Positions 1 through 7,649 of a stretch of DNA of 64,000 nt are shown in pieces. Source of the DNA: Curtobacterium flaccumfaciens (GTDB lineage Bacteria; Actinomycetota; Actinomycetes; Actinomycetales; Microbacteriaceae); the NCBI RefSeq assembly GCF_013359815.1, contig NZ_JABMCF010000029.1, forward strand, positions 62,001-126,000, written 5' to 3'. How positions within the stretch are numbered: the stretch's first letter is position 1; every line of letters begins with the position of its first letter. Below the pieces are notes generated by a model that was given only the letters and a program-made list of their open reading frames with translations, was not told where the DNA came from and searched no databases. Both the position numbers and the translations under genes were made by a program.

Positions 1-1
1 G

Positions 2-208
2 ACGCACAAGCGCTCGCACGGTTGGACGACCTGGGCAGGGGTGCAGCACTACACGCGCGCGCGGCTCGAGCACGGCAGCAGGATCATCGCTGACTCCGGC
101 CGGAAGTGGGGCAAGTCCGGCACGGAAGCAGTGACCGCGTGGAAGCCGTACCGACCGAACCAGCCCGGCAACGGTGTCGGTAGCGCGAAGACCTACTACG
201 GCAGGTGA
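2..208 (+). CDS. Lactococcin 972-family bacteriocin precursor (C-terminal part)
   Basis: The gene enters from the left edge and ends at TGA 206-208, so only the last 68 residues are visible. The fragment has a Trp/Tyr/Gly-rich pattern (GWTTWAGVQHY, then HGSR, GRKWGKSG and a final KTYYGR) that resembles mature lactococcin 972: aromatic residues, an S..GK.G block, an AxxW segment and a terminal YY motif. Members of this family are made with a Sec signal peptide, exported and block septum formation through lipid II; the signal peptide would lie upstream of the window. The downstream genes (two membrane proteins and an ABC ATPase) are the partners usually found with this family. The assignment rests on motif and context, without an alignment. 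Confidence 0.7.
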   Translation, partial: THKRSHGWTTWAGVQHYTRARLEHGSRIIADSGRKWGKSGTEAVTAWKPYRPNQPGNGVGSAKTYYGR

Positions 209-265
209 CACATCGCAGCGGGTGCGAGCCGACGGCTCGCACCCGCTGCTGCGTGAGGAGAAGAC

Positions 266-1171
266 GTGACGAAGCAACAGATCACAGCAATCGCGGGCCT
301 GCTCCTGTTGGCAATGCTGTTGACGGTCTTGATCGGGGTGTTCGACGCTCGCCGACGTGTCATCGCCGCGGAGGGCAACGATCTTCGCTCCGGCCAGAGC
401 GCGTGGGTGACCGCGACGATCGACGAACTCATGCGTGCTCGGAGCGCGTTCGAACCGGGGACGAAGGTGTTCGTGGGTCTGGATGGTGACGTCCGCGCCG
501 TCGTGGTCCTGTCCGGAAAGTGGACAGACGTCCCACTGCACGACGGGCACGCTCTGACCGGGCGTCCCGGTGAGGCCCTCGTCGGCGCTGCCGTCGACGT
601 CCGCGACGAGGACATCACCGTCGGTGGCAAGACCTACAACGTGGTGGGACGTCTCGGCGTCCGGGGCGACAGTCTGCTGTCCGACGATGTGGTCCTCGCT
701 GATCCGTCGCGGTTTTCAGCGTCACCACAGCGGCTCCTCCTGGACGGCCCGCACAGCGTCCGCCACTACAGCGCAGAATTCCCCGGCAGGAGCATCGAGA
801 TCATCGACGACGGCACGAACCGCAGGACGAACGTCGACGCCGTGTCGCCGGTCTTGGTCGCGCTCGGCGCGCTCGTCATCATGCTCATCGCCGTGGTCGC
901 AGGTCTTCAGGCCGGACGATGGGAACTCCGCGCCGCCGCCGTCCGCTTCACCACCGGGATCCGATCGCTCAACACCCTTCGCAGCGCGGCCGCCAGAGTC
1001 GCTGTGATCGGCGCCGCCGCCTGCGCGACCGCCCTCGCGGGCGCGGCAGTCGTCAGGCAGACCACCATCGTCGACCTCGACGTCACCCCTACGGTCGTCG
1101 CGGTCGGAACCGTCGTGCTTGCCGTGTCCGTCGCTTCGTTCTGGCAGGGAAGCCGTCGATGGAACTGCTGA
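266..1171 (+). CDS. Membrane protein of bacteriocin-associated ABC transporter (first half)
   Basis: A 301-residue protein with a GTG start and an AGGAG Shine-Dalgarno at 256-260. There is one N-terminal membrane segment (about residues 6-26), an extracytoplasmic domain of about 165 residues, and three further segments (about 194-216, 243-263, 274-294). This is the layout of a MacB/FtsX-type permease half. It starts 57 bases after the bacteriocin stop and overlaps the next gene by 13 bases, so it is very likely cotranscribed. In lactococcin 972 clusters a single larger membrane protein (putative immunity, DUF1430-like) usually fills this place; here two genes together match that size and symmetry. 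Export or immunity is inferred from the locus. Confidence 0.6.
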   Translation: MTKQQITAIAGLLLLAMLLTVLIGVFDARRRVIAAEGNDLRSGQSAWVTATIDELMRARSAFEPGTKVFVGLDGDVRAVVVLSGKWTDVPLHDGHALTGRPGEALVGAAVDVRDEDITVGGKTYNVVGRLGVRGDSLLSDDVVLADPSRFSASPQRLLLDGPHSVRHYSAEFPGRSIEIIDDGTNRRTNVDAVSPVLVALGALVIMLIAVVAGLQAGRWELRAAAVRFTTGIRSLNTLRSAAARVAVIGAAACATALAGAAVVRQTTIVDLDVTPTVVAVGTVVLAVSVASFWQGSRRWNC

Positions 1172-2451
1172 ACGATCTTCGATCCAACTGGACGATCATC
1201 GTCGCCAAGATCGTCTTGCTCGTGCTGCTCGCGCTCTGCTGGTACAACGTGGCGTCGTTCACCCAGTCCACCTCGCAGGCCGTCGCCCAGGGCCTGTCCG
1301 CTGATGCCGACGTCGACCTCTACACGGTGGTCGACGATCTCGACCCGGATGCGTTCGAAGCGATCCGGCGAGACCAGCACGCGCTCGACGACGTCGCCTC
1401 GTTCGTCGACCGCATCGATGACGAGCCCGGATTCGACTTCATCTCCTCGTACGACCAGCCCGTCACCGTCCAGGACTTCCGCGGCGACGACCGCTTCGAC
1501 GTCGGCTACGGGACCGAGTACACGCTCAACGGGAAGTACCAGGACGAGTCCGGACGGAGCGTCCAGGACATCAAGTCCATTCAGCTCAACGAGACCGCGT
1601 ACGAGTTCGCGGGGCTCTCCGTGCAGGACGGCAAGCCGATCGAGTGGAGCGCTGTCGACTGGGGATCCGGCCGGATCCCGGTGCTGCTCGGCAACGAGTA
1701 CCGCGGCGTGTACGAGCTCGGAGAGCGACTCACCGGAGCGGTCATCCTGCAGGAACAGGAGCTCGAAGTCGTCGGTTTCCTCGAACCGAACAGCGGCATG
1801 TACTTCCGCGGTGAAGCGAACCACTACCTCGATGACACCGTCATCGTGCCCTACCCGCCGACACTCGCCGGACTCGACCGAGCAGCACTGGACCGACTGG
1901 ATTCCGAGCTGTTCGGACGCCTGGTGTTCCAGGTGCTGAACTCCGACCTCGCCGTCGATCACAGCCTCGATTTCGGAGCCGTCGTCGCGCGTCTCGACGC
2001 GATCGGAGACGACACCGGCTTCCGGTCGTACACGTTGCTCGGAGTTCCGACCTACCTCGTGCAGCTCTCCCTCGTCCGCCAGCTCATCCAGGACAACCTG
2101 GTGCTCGTCACCACGCTGCTCGTCGTCCTCACCGCGGGCGTGGGCATCGTCACGGCGTTCCTCCACCGGCTCCTGCATCACCGTCGAGCGCCAGTTGCGC
2201 GGGTGCACCATCTCCTCGGGAGGAGCCCGGATGCCACGAACCGACTGTTCCGAGCAAGCCGCCTGACCGAGTTCACCGCGGCGCTCGGGCTGTTCCTCGC
2301 GACCAGCGCACTGCTCCCCAACGACAGCGAGATGGCTCGACTCGGCGCCGGCACCGCCCTGCTCCTCTGGTGCGTGGCGGACGGCGCACTCGGCCGGCGA
2401 GCCATCCGCATCGAACTGACCGCCCAACAGCGAAGAGGTACCCCACGATGA
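1159..2451 (+). CDS. FtsX/MacB-like permease of bacteriocin locus (second half)
   Basis: 430 residues from ATG 1159, which overlaps the previous gene by 13 bases. An open frame extends upstream, but this start has an N-terminus (MELLNDLRSNW) that leads straight into a membrane segment (about 12-32). A long extracytoplasmic domain rich in Asp/Glu follows, then three C-terminal segments (about 313-335, 370-387, 393-407), as in MacB/FtsX permeases. Its stop overlaps the start of the ATPase gene (ATGA at 2448-2451), so the two are translationally coupled. With the preceding 301-residue protein it probably forms the membrane part of one ABC system that exports, or protects against, the adjacent bacteriocin. 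Confidence 0.62.
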   Translation: MELLNDLRSNWTIIVAKIVLLVLLALCWYNVASFTQSTSQAVAQGLSADADVDLYTVVDDLDPDAFEAIRRDQHALDDVASFVDRIDDEPGFDFISSYDQPVTVQDFRGDDRFDVGYGTEYTLNGKYQDESGRSVQDIKSIQLNETAYEFAGLSVQDGKPIEWSAVDWGSGRIPVLLGNEYRGVYELGERLTGAVILQEQELEVVGFLEPNSGMYFRGEANHYLDDTVIVPYPPTLAGLDRAALDRLDSELFGRLVFQVLNSDLAVDHSLDFGAVVARLDAIGDDTGFRSYTLLGVPTYLVQLSLVRQLIQDNLVLVTTLLVVLTAGVGIVTAFLHRLLHHRRAPVARVHHLLGRSPDATNRLFRASRLTEFTAALGLFLATSALLPNDSEMARLGAGTALLLWCVADGALGRRAIRIELTAQQRRGTPR

Positions 2452-3110
2452 TCGTGCTGCGCGACGTCTCGAAGACCATCACCGAGCCCGACGGATCGAC
2501 CCGAGCGCTGTTCGACCGACTCGACTTCGACCTTCGTGAAGACGATCACTCGGTCGCGATCACCGGGCGGAGCGGATCCGGCAAGAGCACGCTGCTCCGG
2601 ATCCTCGCCGGCCTCGACACCGACTTCGGCGGGACATACGAGCACGACGGGCACGTGCTCGAGCGCACCGCACGGAGGATGGCGGCGCATCGACTCCGAC
2701 ACATCGGCATCGTCACCCAGGACCACGGGCTCCTCGGCGACCGGAGCGTGCTCGACAACGTCCGGCTCGGCGTTCCTGCTCGCGCTGACTCCGCCGACCG
2801 AGCGCATGAGGCTCTCGAGGCGGTCGGCATCAGCCACCTCGCTGGCAAGCGCCCACGACGACTGTCAGGAGGAGAAGCGCAGCGCGTCGCGATCGCTCGA
2901 GCCATCGCGAAGCGCCCTGCCGTCGTCCTCGCCGATGAGCCCACCGGCGCACTGGACGAGGCGACCGAAGACGACGTGCTCGCCCTCTTCGATCGGCTGC
3001 AGCAAGCGGGAACCAAGTTCGTGATCGTCACCCACAGCGAGCGCGTTGCACAGCGATGTGGACGTCGACTGCAGCTACAACACGAGCAGCTCATCGCGCG
3101 CGGCACGTGA
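2448..3110 (+). CDS. ABC transporter ATP-binding protein of bacteriocin locus
   Basis: 220 residues from an ATG that overlaps the stop of the permease gene. All ABC ATPase motifs are visible: Walker A GRSGSGKST (40-48), Q-loop Gln91, signature LSGGEAQ (139-145), Walker B VVLADEP (159-165) with catalytic Glu164, and switch His196. The size and the ADEPTGALD block fit the MacB/LolD subfamily, which includes the ATPases of lactococcin 972-type loci. It would drive the two membrane proteins encoded upstream. A strong hairpin begins at the stop codon, so this is the last gene of the operon. The family call is secure; the substrate is inferred from the neighbours. Confidence 0.85.
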   Translation: MIVLRDVSKTITEPDGSTRALFDRLDFDLREDDHSVAITGRSGSGKSTLLRILAGLDTDFGGTYEHDGHVLERTARRMAAHRLRHIGIVTQDHGLLGDRSVLDNVRLGVPARADSADRAHEALEAVGISHLAGKRPRRLSGGEAQRVAIARAIAKRPAVVLADEPTGALDEATEDDVLALFDRLQQAGTKFVIVTHSERVAQRCGRRLQLQHEQLIARGT

Positions 3111-3157
3111 CGGACTGGAGGCACGGTGCCGGCTGGCACCGGGCCTCCAGTCCGTCA
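3108..3157. terminator. 23-bp hairpin terminator between convergent genes
   Basis: Arms 3108-3130 and 3135-3157 are complementary with one mismatch and enclose a four-base GGCT loop. The left arm includes the stop codon of the ABC ATPase gene. The next gene converges from the other side (ends at 3181), so a bidirectional terminator is likely. There is no U tract, which is common in high-GC actinobacteria. The right arm contains the GGGCCTCCAG core seen in several other gaps of this window. Confidence 0.75.
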
Positions 3158-3180
3158 GCGGTTGCGCTCCAGATCGCCGA

Positions 3181-3564
3181 TCACGCGTGCGCAGAACGGT
3201 CGCGGCTGAAGAACTCGGCGAACATCTCCCGTTTCGCCGCGTGTGAATCGGGCTCGAGCTCGAGTCCCTCCATGTTGAGGTCGGTGCCGAACAGTCGCAG
3301 GATCCCAGGACCACTCGGCTCCGCGGTCCCGAGGGACACCGAGAACAGTGTCGGCAACACCTCGCCTGCGGCGATCCGCCGGGCCTCGGAAAACGCCGCA
3401 CGGTACGTCGCGTCGGTGACGCGAATCACACTGACCGACCAACTCGTGGCGTCCCAGTCGGGCGCGACCATCTCGCCGCTCAGCGCGTGGAAGAAGTGCA
3501 CGACGAATGTGTCACGCTCGCCTTCGGCGCCGTACCGCCGCTCGTCCACTTCCTCGATCTGCAC
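3181..3564 (-). CDS. Hypothetical protein, 127 residues
   Basis: GTG start with AGGATGAG just upstream on the minus strand. The sequence is acidic and soluble with no signal peptide or membrane segment; it contains VVHFFHALSGEMVAPDWDATSW and SVSLGTAEPSGPGILRLFG in separate stretches. I do not recognise the family. It converges on the bacteriocin transporter operon and is separated from it by the hairpin at 3108-3157. Codon use looks ordinary for the window, and the opposite-strand frames have far less protein-like composition, so it is probably real. Confidence 0.55.
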   Translation of the reverse strand: MQIEEVDERRYGAEGERDTFVVHFFHALSGEMVAPDWDATSWSVSVIRVTDATYRAAFSEARRIAAGEVLPTLFSVSLGTAEPSGPGILRLFGTDLNMEGLELEPDSHAAKREMFAEFFSRDRSAHA

Positions 3565-3646
3565 GGACTCATCCTGTCAGCGTCAGCCGGGGCGTTCGAG
3601 CCCGCGGACCAGCCGAAGCATCCACCTTCGCCGGTACCATCTCGGC

Positions 3647-3952
3647 ATGGCTGAAGCAGGTCTGCTCGCAGCGAGCATCGCAGTCCTGGTGGGTACGGTC
3701 GCGATCCTCGTGAATCGTGTGCGGACCCCGGCCTGGGTGCGTGACGCGCAGCTCACCTTGAACGCCAGCCCCGTGACCAGCCTGCTGCTGCTCCTGGTCG
3801 GTGCGCTCCTGGTCGCCCTCGTCCTCGCCTTCGGGATCTTCTTGCTCGCCACCAGGCACAGCGTCGTCGGGTGGGCCATGGTCTGTCTCGCTGCGACCGG
3901 GATCGCTCACCTCGGGGTGACCGTGTGGATCCGGCGACAGCCGCTCTCGTGA
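3647..3952 (+). CDS. Small three-helix membrane protein
   Basis: 101 residues from ATG 3647. Three hydrophobic segments are clear (about residues 3-23, 44-68 and 73-95), with a short positively charged loop (NRVRTPAWVRD) after the first. The open frame runs further upstream, but that part overlaps the opposing gene at 3181-3564 and has no membrane-protein character. No catalytic motif is visible and I cannot assign a family. It stands alone between a convergent hypothetical gene and an acetyltransferase. Confidence 0.5.
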   Translation: MAEAGLLAASIAVLVGTVAILVNRVRTPAWVRDAQLTLNASPVTSLLLLLVGALLVALVLAFGIFLLATRHSVVGWAMVCLAATGIAHLGVTVWIRRQPLS

Positions 3953-4003
3953 TCAGGTGCGGAGTCAGGCCGTGGTCACTGTGGATGTTTTGCGGGAGAC
4001 CCC

Positions 4004-4567
4004 ATGCCGTTCGCGATCTGCGAGGCTCGGGTCATGTCGTGGCCACAGGCTGATCCCCTGGATTCGGATCGTCTCGCCCTGGAACCGCTTGCCGTTGACC
4101 ACGCAGCCGAGATGCTGACCGCCCTGGCTCCACCAGAGCTCTACCGGTTCACTGGCGGCGAGCCACCAACCCTGGACGAACTGGGCGCACGGTACCGCCG
4201 CCAATCCCAGGGCCAGTCCGAGGACGGCAGCGCGGGTTGGCTGAACTGGATCGTCCGTCCTGCCTGCGGTGGACCGGCGATCGGATTCGTGCAGGCCACC
4301 CTCGAGCGCAAGGAGGACGGCCTCGTGGCGGACCTCGCCTGGCTGGTGACGCCAGAGGAACAGGGTCGAGGGATCGCCGTCGAGGCAGCAGCAACCGTCG
4401 TGACGTGGTTGCGTTCGATCGACGTCCGACACATCAGGGCTTTCATCCATCCCGATCACACCGCCTCGATGCAGGTAGCGCGACGGACCGGGCTTGCACC
4501 TACGAGCGCTCTGGTCGACGGCGAGCTCCTTTGGGAAGCCTTCTTGCCTACGGCCGCTGAGCACTGA
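4004..4567 (+). CDS. GNAT-family N-acetyltransferase (RimJ/RimL-like)
   Basis: 187 residues if translation starts at ATG 4004, which has GGGAG a few bases upstream; ATG 4034 (residue 11) is an alternative and gives an N-terminus closer to the family (DPLDSDRLALEPL). The acetyl-CoA pyrophosphate-binding signature Q/R-x-x-G-x-G/A appears as QGRGIA at 120-125, after the strand DLAWLVTPEE. The opening L.S.RL.L.PL pattern is typical of RimJ/RimL-type enzymes, which acetylate amino groups of proteins, antibiotics or small molecules. The substrate cannot be read from sequence. A 19-bp direct repeat starts 9 bases after the stop codon. Confidence 0.75.
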   Translation: MPFAICEARVMSWPQADPLDSDRLALEPLAVDHAAEMLTALAPPELYRFTGGEPPTLDELGARYRRQSQGQSEDGSAGWLNWIVRPACGGPAIGFVQATLERKEDGLVADLAWLVTPEEQGRGIAVEAAATVVTWLRSIDVRHIRAFIHPDHTASMQVARRTGLAPTSALVDGELLWEAFLPTAAEH

Positions 4568-4575
4568 TCCCATCT

Positions 4576-4594
4576 GATAGCCGATCGTTCACCG
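4576..4594. repeat. 19-bp direct repeat, copy 1
   Basis: GATAGCCGATCGTTCACCG is identical to 6482-6500. This copy lies 9 bases after the first acetyltransferase gene. A degenerate version (core CGATCGCTCACCG) lies at 7045-7058, directly after the second acetyltransferase gene. Confidence 0.8.
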
Positions 4595-4689
4595 CAAGGT
4601 CCGCACGGTCCGCACGAGCCCACTGGACTGTGGGGAGGGACCGGAGGGGACTGAGCGCTCTCGGTGGCGATACGCAGTTGACACGGATC

Positions 4690-5256
4690 TCAATCGACGG
4701 ACACTTCGACGCTCTCGCAGATCTGTTCCGCAGCGAACCTGCGGACGGAGCGCACGAACCCGGTCTGTGGATCGTAAGACACATCGAGCTGCTCGCCGCC
4801 CTCGACAAGCGCCAGAGCGCGAGTCAGCGTGGCCATCGTCTCCGGGTCGGTGTAGGTGACATCGGCTACGGGCCCGTCGAAGCGTTTGTGTGCCGCGTCG
4901 CCAGCGCGCGCGAGGAGTGGTCGGATGTCGAGATAGGTGAAGACGGCACTGATCTCGTGCCCATCGAGTTCGAGCAGCTCACCCTCGTACTCAGCGACGT
5001 ATCCGTCTCCGTGAGAGCGGACGGTGGACCAGTCGTCACGGTCGCCGACGCTGGTCGCAGTGACCTTGTCTGGCCCGCCGTCGATGAGGACCGTCCACAC
5101 GCTCCGTTGCACTCGTTGACCCGTTGAGTCCGCGTCCGAGATCGGATAGGTGATGCCCTTCGATCCACCTATCCGATCCCAGAACGCCGCGTCGCTGAGC
5201 CCCTTGTCACGCCAGAACGACAGTTCCACTCGCGACGGGTTGTGTCCCAGCGGCAT
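4690..5256 (-). CDS. Hypothetical cytosolic protein, possible partner of upstream secreted protein
   Basis: 188 residues with no signal peptide or membrane segment. It is acidic and contains ISAVFTYLDIRPLLARAGD and a C-terminal region with alternating hydrophobic residues. I do not recognise the family. It begins 21 bases after the stop of the cysteine-rich secreted protein gene on the same strand, so the two are probably cotranscribed with the secreted protein first. A secreted small protein followed by a cytosolic partner is an effector/immunity-like layout, but nothing in the sequence proves this. The gene ends about 120 bases from the end of the convergent acetyltransferase gene. Confidence 0.55.
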   Translation of the reverse strand: MPLGHNPSRVELSFWRDKGLSDAAFWDRIGGSKGITYPISDADSTGQRVQRSVWTVLIDGGPDKVTATSVGDRDDWSTVRSHGDGYVAEYEGELLELDGHEISAVFTYLDIRPLLARAGDAAHKRFDGPVADVTYTDPETMATLTRALALVEGGEQLDVSYDPQTGFVRSVRRFAAEQICESVEVSVD

Positions 5257-5277
5257 GATGCCCCTTCTGATTTACGA

Positions 5278-5853
5278 CTACTTGCAGGTGATCGTGTTGA
5301 CGTTGCCCGTCACCGTCGGATAGGTGCGGTTCTTCACCTTGATGTTGAAAGCGATCGGACGGAAGTGCGCAGCGCCACGGCACTTCGCGTATGTGTGCGC
5401 AACGTGGTAAACACCGGCGGTGTATTCGCCGCCGTTCGCGGCGACGTCGTTGCAGTCAAAGTCGTCAGGTCCACCGTCGCGTGTGCAGTACTGGATGGCT
5501 ATACCAGTGCGCGCCGCGACGCTCTCCGTGCAGCGGAGCTGCGAGCCCCACTGGAACTCGTGCTCAACAGGGACTGCTGTGACGGTCGTAAAGCTGCCCT
5601 GGCAGCCTCCAACGGTCGCTTTCGACTGGCCGATCGTGGGGTCGGTGGAGCTTTCAATGGGGATGGTGAGGCTCCACGTCTCAGCCGCGACCGTGTCCGT
5701 GCTGTCCGGGGACAGCACGACTGACGGTGCAGCGTCGTTCCCGGGTGTCGTGTCGGCCGACGCCGCCACGGCGCTTCCGAAAACCAGGCCGAGTGCTGCG
5801 GCACAGGACACCGCGAGGACCGCGGTTCCCCGCCGTTTGGAGTACAAGCGCAT
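5278..5853 (-). CDS. Secreted cysteine-rich hypothetical protein
   Basis: 191 residues from ATG 5853; an ATG two codons earlier (5859) touches the AGAGGGGG Shine-Dalgarno, so the second has better spacing. The N-terminus is a Sec signal peptide: RLYSKRR, a hydrophobic core (AVLAVSCAAALGLVFGSAV) and a probable cleavage site at AASA/DTTP. The mature part holds six cysteines (in GGCQ, LRCT, YCTR, DCND, KCRG and the terminal TCK), enough for three disulfides. No family is recognised. It heads a two-gene minus-strand unit with the hypothetical gene at 4690-5256. Confidence 0.6.
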   Translation of the reverse strand: MRLYSKRRGTAVLAVSCAAALGLVFGSAVAASADTTPGNDAAPSVVLSPDSTDTVAAETWSLTIPIESSTDPTIGQSKATVGGCQGSFTTVTAVPVEHEFQWGSQLRCTESVAARTGIAIQYCTRDGGPDDFDCNDVAANGGEYTAGVYHVAHTYAKCRGAAHFRPIAFNIKVKNRTYPTVTGNVNTITCK

Positions 5854-5961
5854 GTTCATCCCCCTCTGAGTGACGGCTCATGCCGACTCCACGAATGTAA
5901 GAGCGCAGGGGAAGTCTTCGAGGTACGACACGTGAACTGCCGGCGTCTGGAGGCTGCAGGC

Positions 5962-6180
5962 TCACACAGCCCCGTCGGCGGGGGCGTTCGGGGCGATCGC
6001 GGGGATGCTCGGGCCGAAGAGATTTCTGGCGTGCGCGCCGAGGCCGTCGTCATCCCACGTGGGGACGTCGACGACGTCGTCTCCCCCGGTGTGCGCGAGG
6101 ATCGCCGCGGAGCGCAGAACCGCCGATGCAGCTGCGTCGCTGAGAAGGATCGTTCCAGCCCCGTAGCCGAGGTTCTTCAT
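5962..6180 (-). CDS. Small hypothetical protein, 72 residues
   Basis: The open frame extends to 6303, but ATG 6180 has GGGAG four bases upstream and gives a well-formed small protein starting MKNLGYGAGTILLSD. It has an alanine-rich helix and a Val/Asp strand (DDVVDVPTWDDDG), and ends in LFGPSIPAIAP. Small actinobacterial proteins with a similar opening and a terminal GP-S motif exist, but I cannot name a family with confidence. No obvious operon partner. Confidence 0.4.
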   Translation of the reverse strand: MKNLGYGAGTILLSDAAASAVLRSAAILAHTGGDDVVDVPTWDDDGLGAHARNLFGPSIPAIAPNAPADGAV

Positions 6181-6531
6181 CCCACTCCCAACAGGTGCCC
6201 TTGGTCCCTCTCCCACAGCGCACCCCTGTCGGGCGGGAGCAAGCGTTCCCTCCCCTGCGCACCAGGACCGCGGCATCCGGCCACTCGGCCCAATAACCGT
6301 CATCGCCGGCCACGAGAGTCAACGCCCCTTGGCCAGCCGCCTCGTGCAGCTGCTCATCGACGGCCTTTCTTCTGCAGCTGGGAAGGATCGCGTCTCGTCA
6401 CGGCGGCATCCGCCAGGCTCGACTCCGGCCCTTGAGCCCATCGAGCGATCACCCGCGCTCGAACGCCACCGGCGCCGTCTCGATAGCCGATCGTTCACCG
6501 AGACGTCCTTCGGGACTTCTACGCTTGCGGC
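6181..6531. other. Gap with possible coding relic and second 19-bp repeat
   Basis: No intact gene is supported. On the minus strand the frame from 6397 down to about 6280 reads like protein (it includes AVDEQLHEAAGQG and LVAGDDGYWAEWPDAAVLV) but has no credible start and degrades into Arg/Gly-rich sequence, so it may be a decayed gene. The 19-bp repeat at 6482-6500 lies 31 bases before the next gene. Confidence 0.35.
6482..6500. repeat. 19-bp direct repeat, copy 2
   Basis: Identical to 4576-4594 (GATAGCCGATCGTTCACCG), 1906 bases downstream. It lies 31 bases upstream of the second acetyltransferase gene; flanking bases do not extend the identity. Confidence 0.8.
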
Positions 6532-7044
6532 ATGGCACGACTGATCCGCTTCGCCCAGGCAGGCGACGCGCATGCTGTCGAGCGGATTGAGAACGGCGCG
6601 GACCAGCTGCTGATTGATTTCCTTCACGCCGACGTGTGGTCTGCAGCCCCTCCCGGGATCACGCGACTCTCCGAGCCCGGCTTCCTGCTCGCCGTCGACG
6701 TCGACAGCGAAGTCGCTGGCTTCGTGCACGTGCTCGAGGTGGACGGCATCTGCCACCTCGAGCAGCTGTCGGTATCGCCGACGTTGGCGCGGCAGGGCCT
6801 GGGTCGAGCGCTCGTCGAAGCTGCAAAGGACCAAGCTCGCGAGCGTGGCTACGAGCGCATCTCTCTCCGCACGTACGCAGGCGTGCCTTGGAACGCGCCG
6901 TTCTACGCAACAGCCGGCTTCGTCGAGGAAGACCCAGTCACCTCGTTCCACCAGTCCCTACTCGCGGTCGAGGCCGAGCATGGGCTCGACCGGTACGGAC
7001 GACGAGTACAGATGAGCGCGCCCTTGACGATCATGCGACCGTAG
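6532..7044 (+). CDS. GNAT-family N-acetyltransferase
   Basis: 170 residues. The acetyl-CoA-binding motif is clear: LEQLSVSPTLARQGLGRALVE, with RQGLGRA at about 87-93, followed by a helix and the strand YERISLRTYAGVPWNAPFYATAGF, where the N-x-x-(F/Y)Y.-x-GF pattern is typical of the GNAT fold end. The opening RLIRFAQAGDAHAV also fits. Its substrate is unknown. No good Shine-Dalgarno is seen before ATG 6532. The gene sits between the second exact copy of the 19-bp repeat and a degenerate third copy at its 3' end. Confidence 0.78.
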   Translation: MARLIRFAQAGDAHAVERIENGADQLLIDFLHADVWSAAPPGITRLSEPGFLLAVDVDSEVAGFVHVLEVDGICHLEQLSVSPTLARQGLGRALVEAAKDQARERGYERISLRTYAGVPWNAPFYATAGFVEEDPVTSFHQSLLAVEAEHGLDRYGRRVQMSAPLTIMRP

Positions 7045-7052
7045 ACGATCGC

Positions 7053-7598
7053 TCACCGATCGGGCTGCAGCTGCACCTGGTCATGCCGCTCGGCCGAATA
7101 CCTGTGGCCGGGGTAGCGCAGGCTGTCGAAGAACATGTTCGTGTGCGCGATGATCTGCTCGCCGGTAATGAGGACGCCGTCGTGCTCGGCGTCCGTCGTC
7201 GTGTGCGCGTCGGACACCAGCGTGACATCAAACCCACGCGCGGCCGCTGCTTGCGTGGTCGTCCGGATGCAGTAGTCGCTCTGGGCGCCGGCAACGACGA
7301 GGTGCTCCACGCCCAAGGAGTCCAGGACGTCGGCGAGGTCGGTGTCTGCAAAGGAGTCGCGGTACTCCTTCCGGACGAGCGGCTCGTTCCCCGCTCTTTC
7401 GAGCGGTGCCGCGAGTGCCCACTCATCAGTGCCTTCTGCGAAGCTGCCGTGATCCTGCACCCAGACCACAGGCACGCTTGTCGATCGCGCGCGCTCGACG
7501 AGCTGCGCGGTACGACCGAGCACGCCGGCGACGTCGAAGCAGTCCTGGACGACGCCACGCTGAAGGTCGATGACGAGAAGCGCAGTCGTATCGGGCAC
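7053..7598 (-). CDS. Isochorismatase-family cysteine hydrolase
   Basis: 181 residues, the usual length. The catalytic triad of the family is visible: Asp11 in LLVIDLQ, Lys77 in [10 protein letters not shown], and nucleophilic Cys110 in [12 protein letters not shown], where the sequence before the cysteine matches the nicotinamidase/isochorismatase pattern. Family members cleave C-N or C-O bonds (nicotinamide, isochorismate, ureidoacrylate); the substrate here is not determined. No metal-binding DxHxxxH motif of true nicotinamidases is seen. It is a single minus-strand gene convergent with the acetyltransferase. Confidence 0.85.
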   Translation of the reverse strand: MPDTTALLVIDLQRGVVQDCFDVAGVLGRTAQLVERARSTSVPVVWVQDHGSFAEGTDEWALAAPLERAGNEPLVRKEYRDSFADTDLADVLDSLGVEHLVVAGAQSDYCIRTTTQAAAARGFDVTLVSDAHTTTDAEHDGVLITGEQIIAHTNMFFDSLRYPGHRYSAERHDQVQLQPDR

Positions 7599-7649
7599 AC
7601 CCCATCGTCTCAGCTGATGCGTCCGGTGGCAGATCCCTAACCGGTCTAG

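Noticed and set aside
6329..6544. Small plus-strand open frame of 71 codons before the second acetyltransferase
   Set aside because: Its product is Arg/Ser-rich with no motif and it overlaps the 19-bp repeat and the acetyltransferase start.
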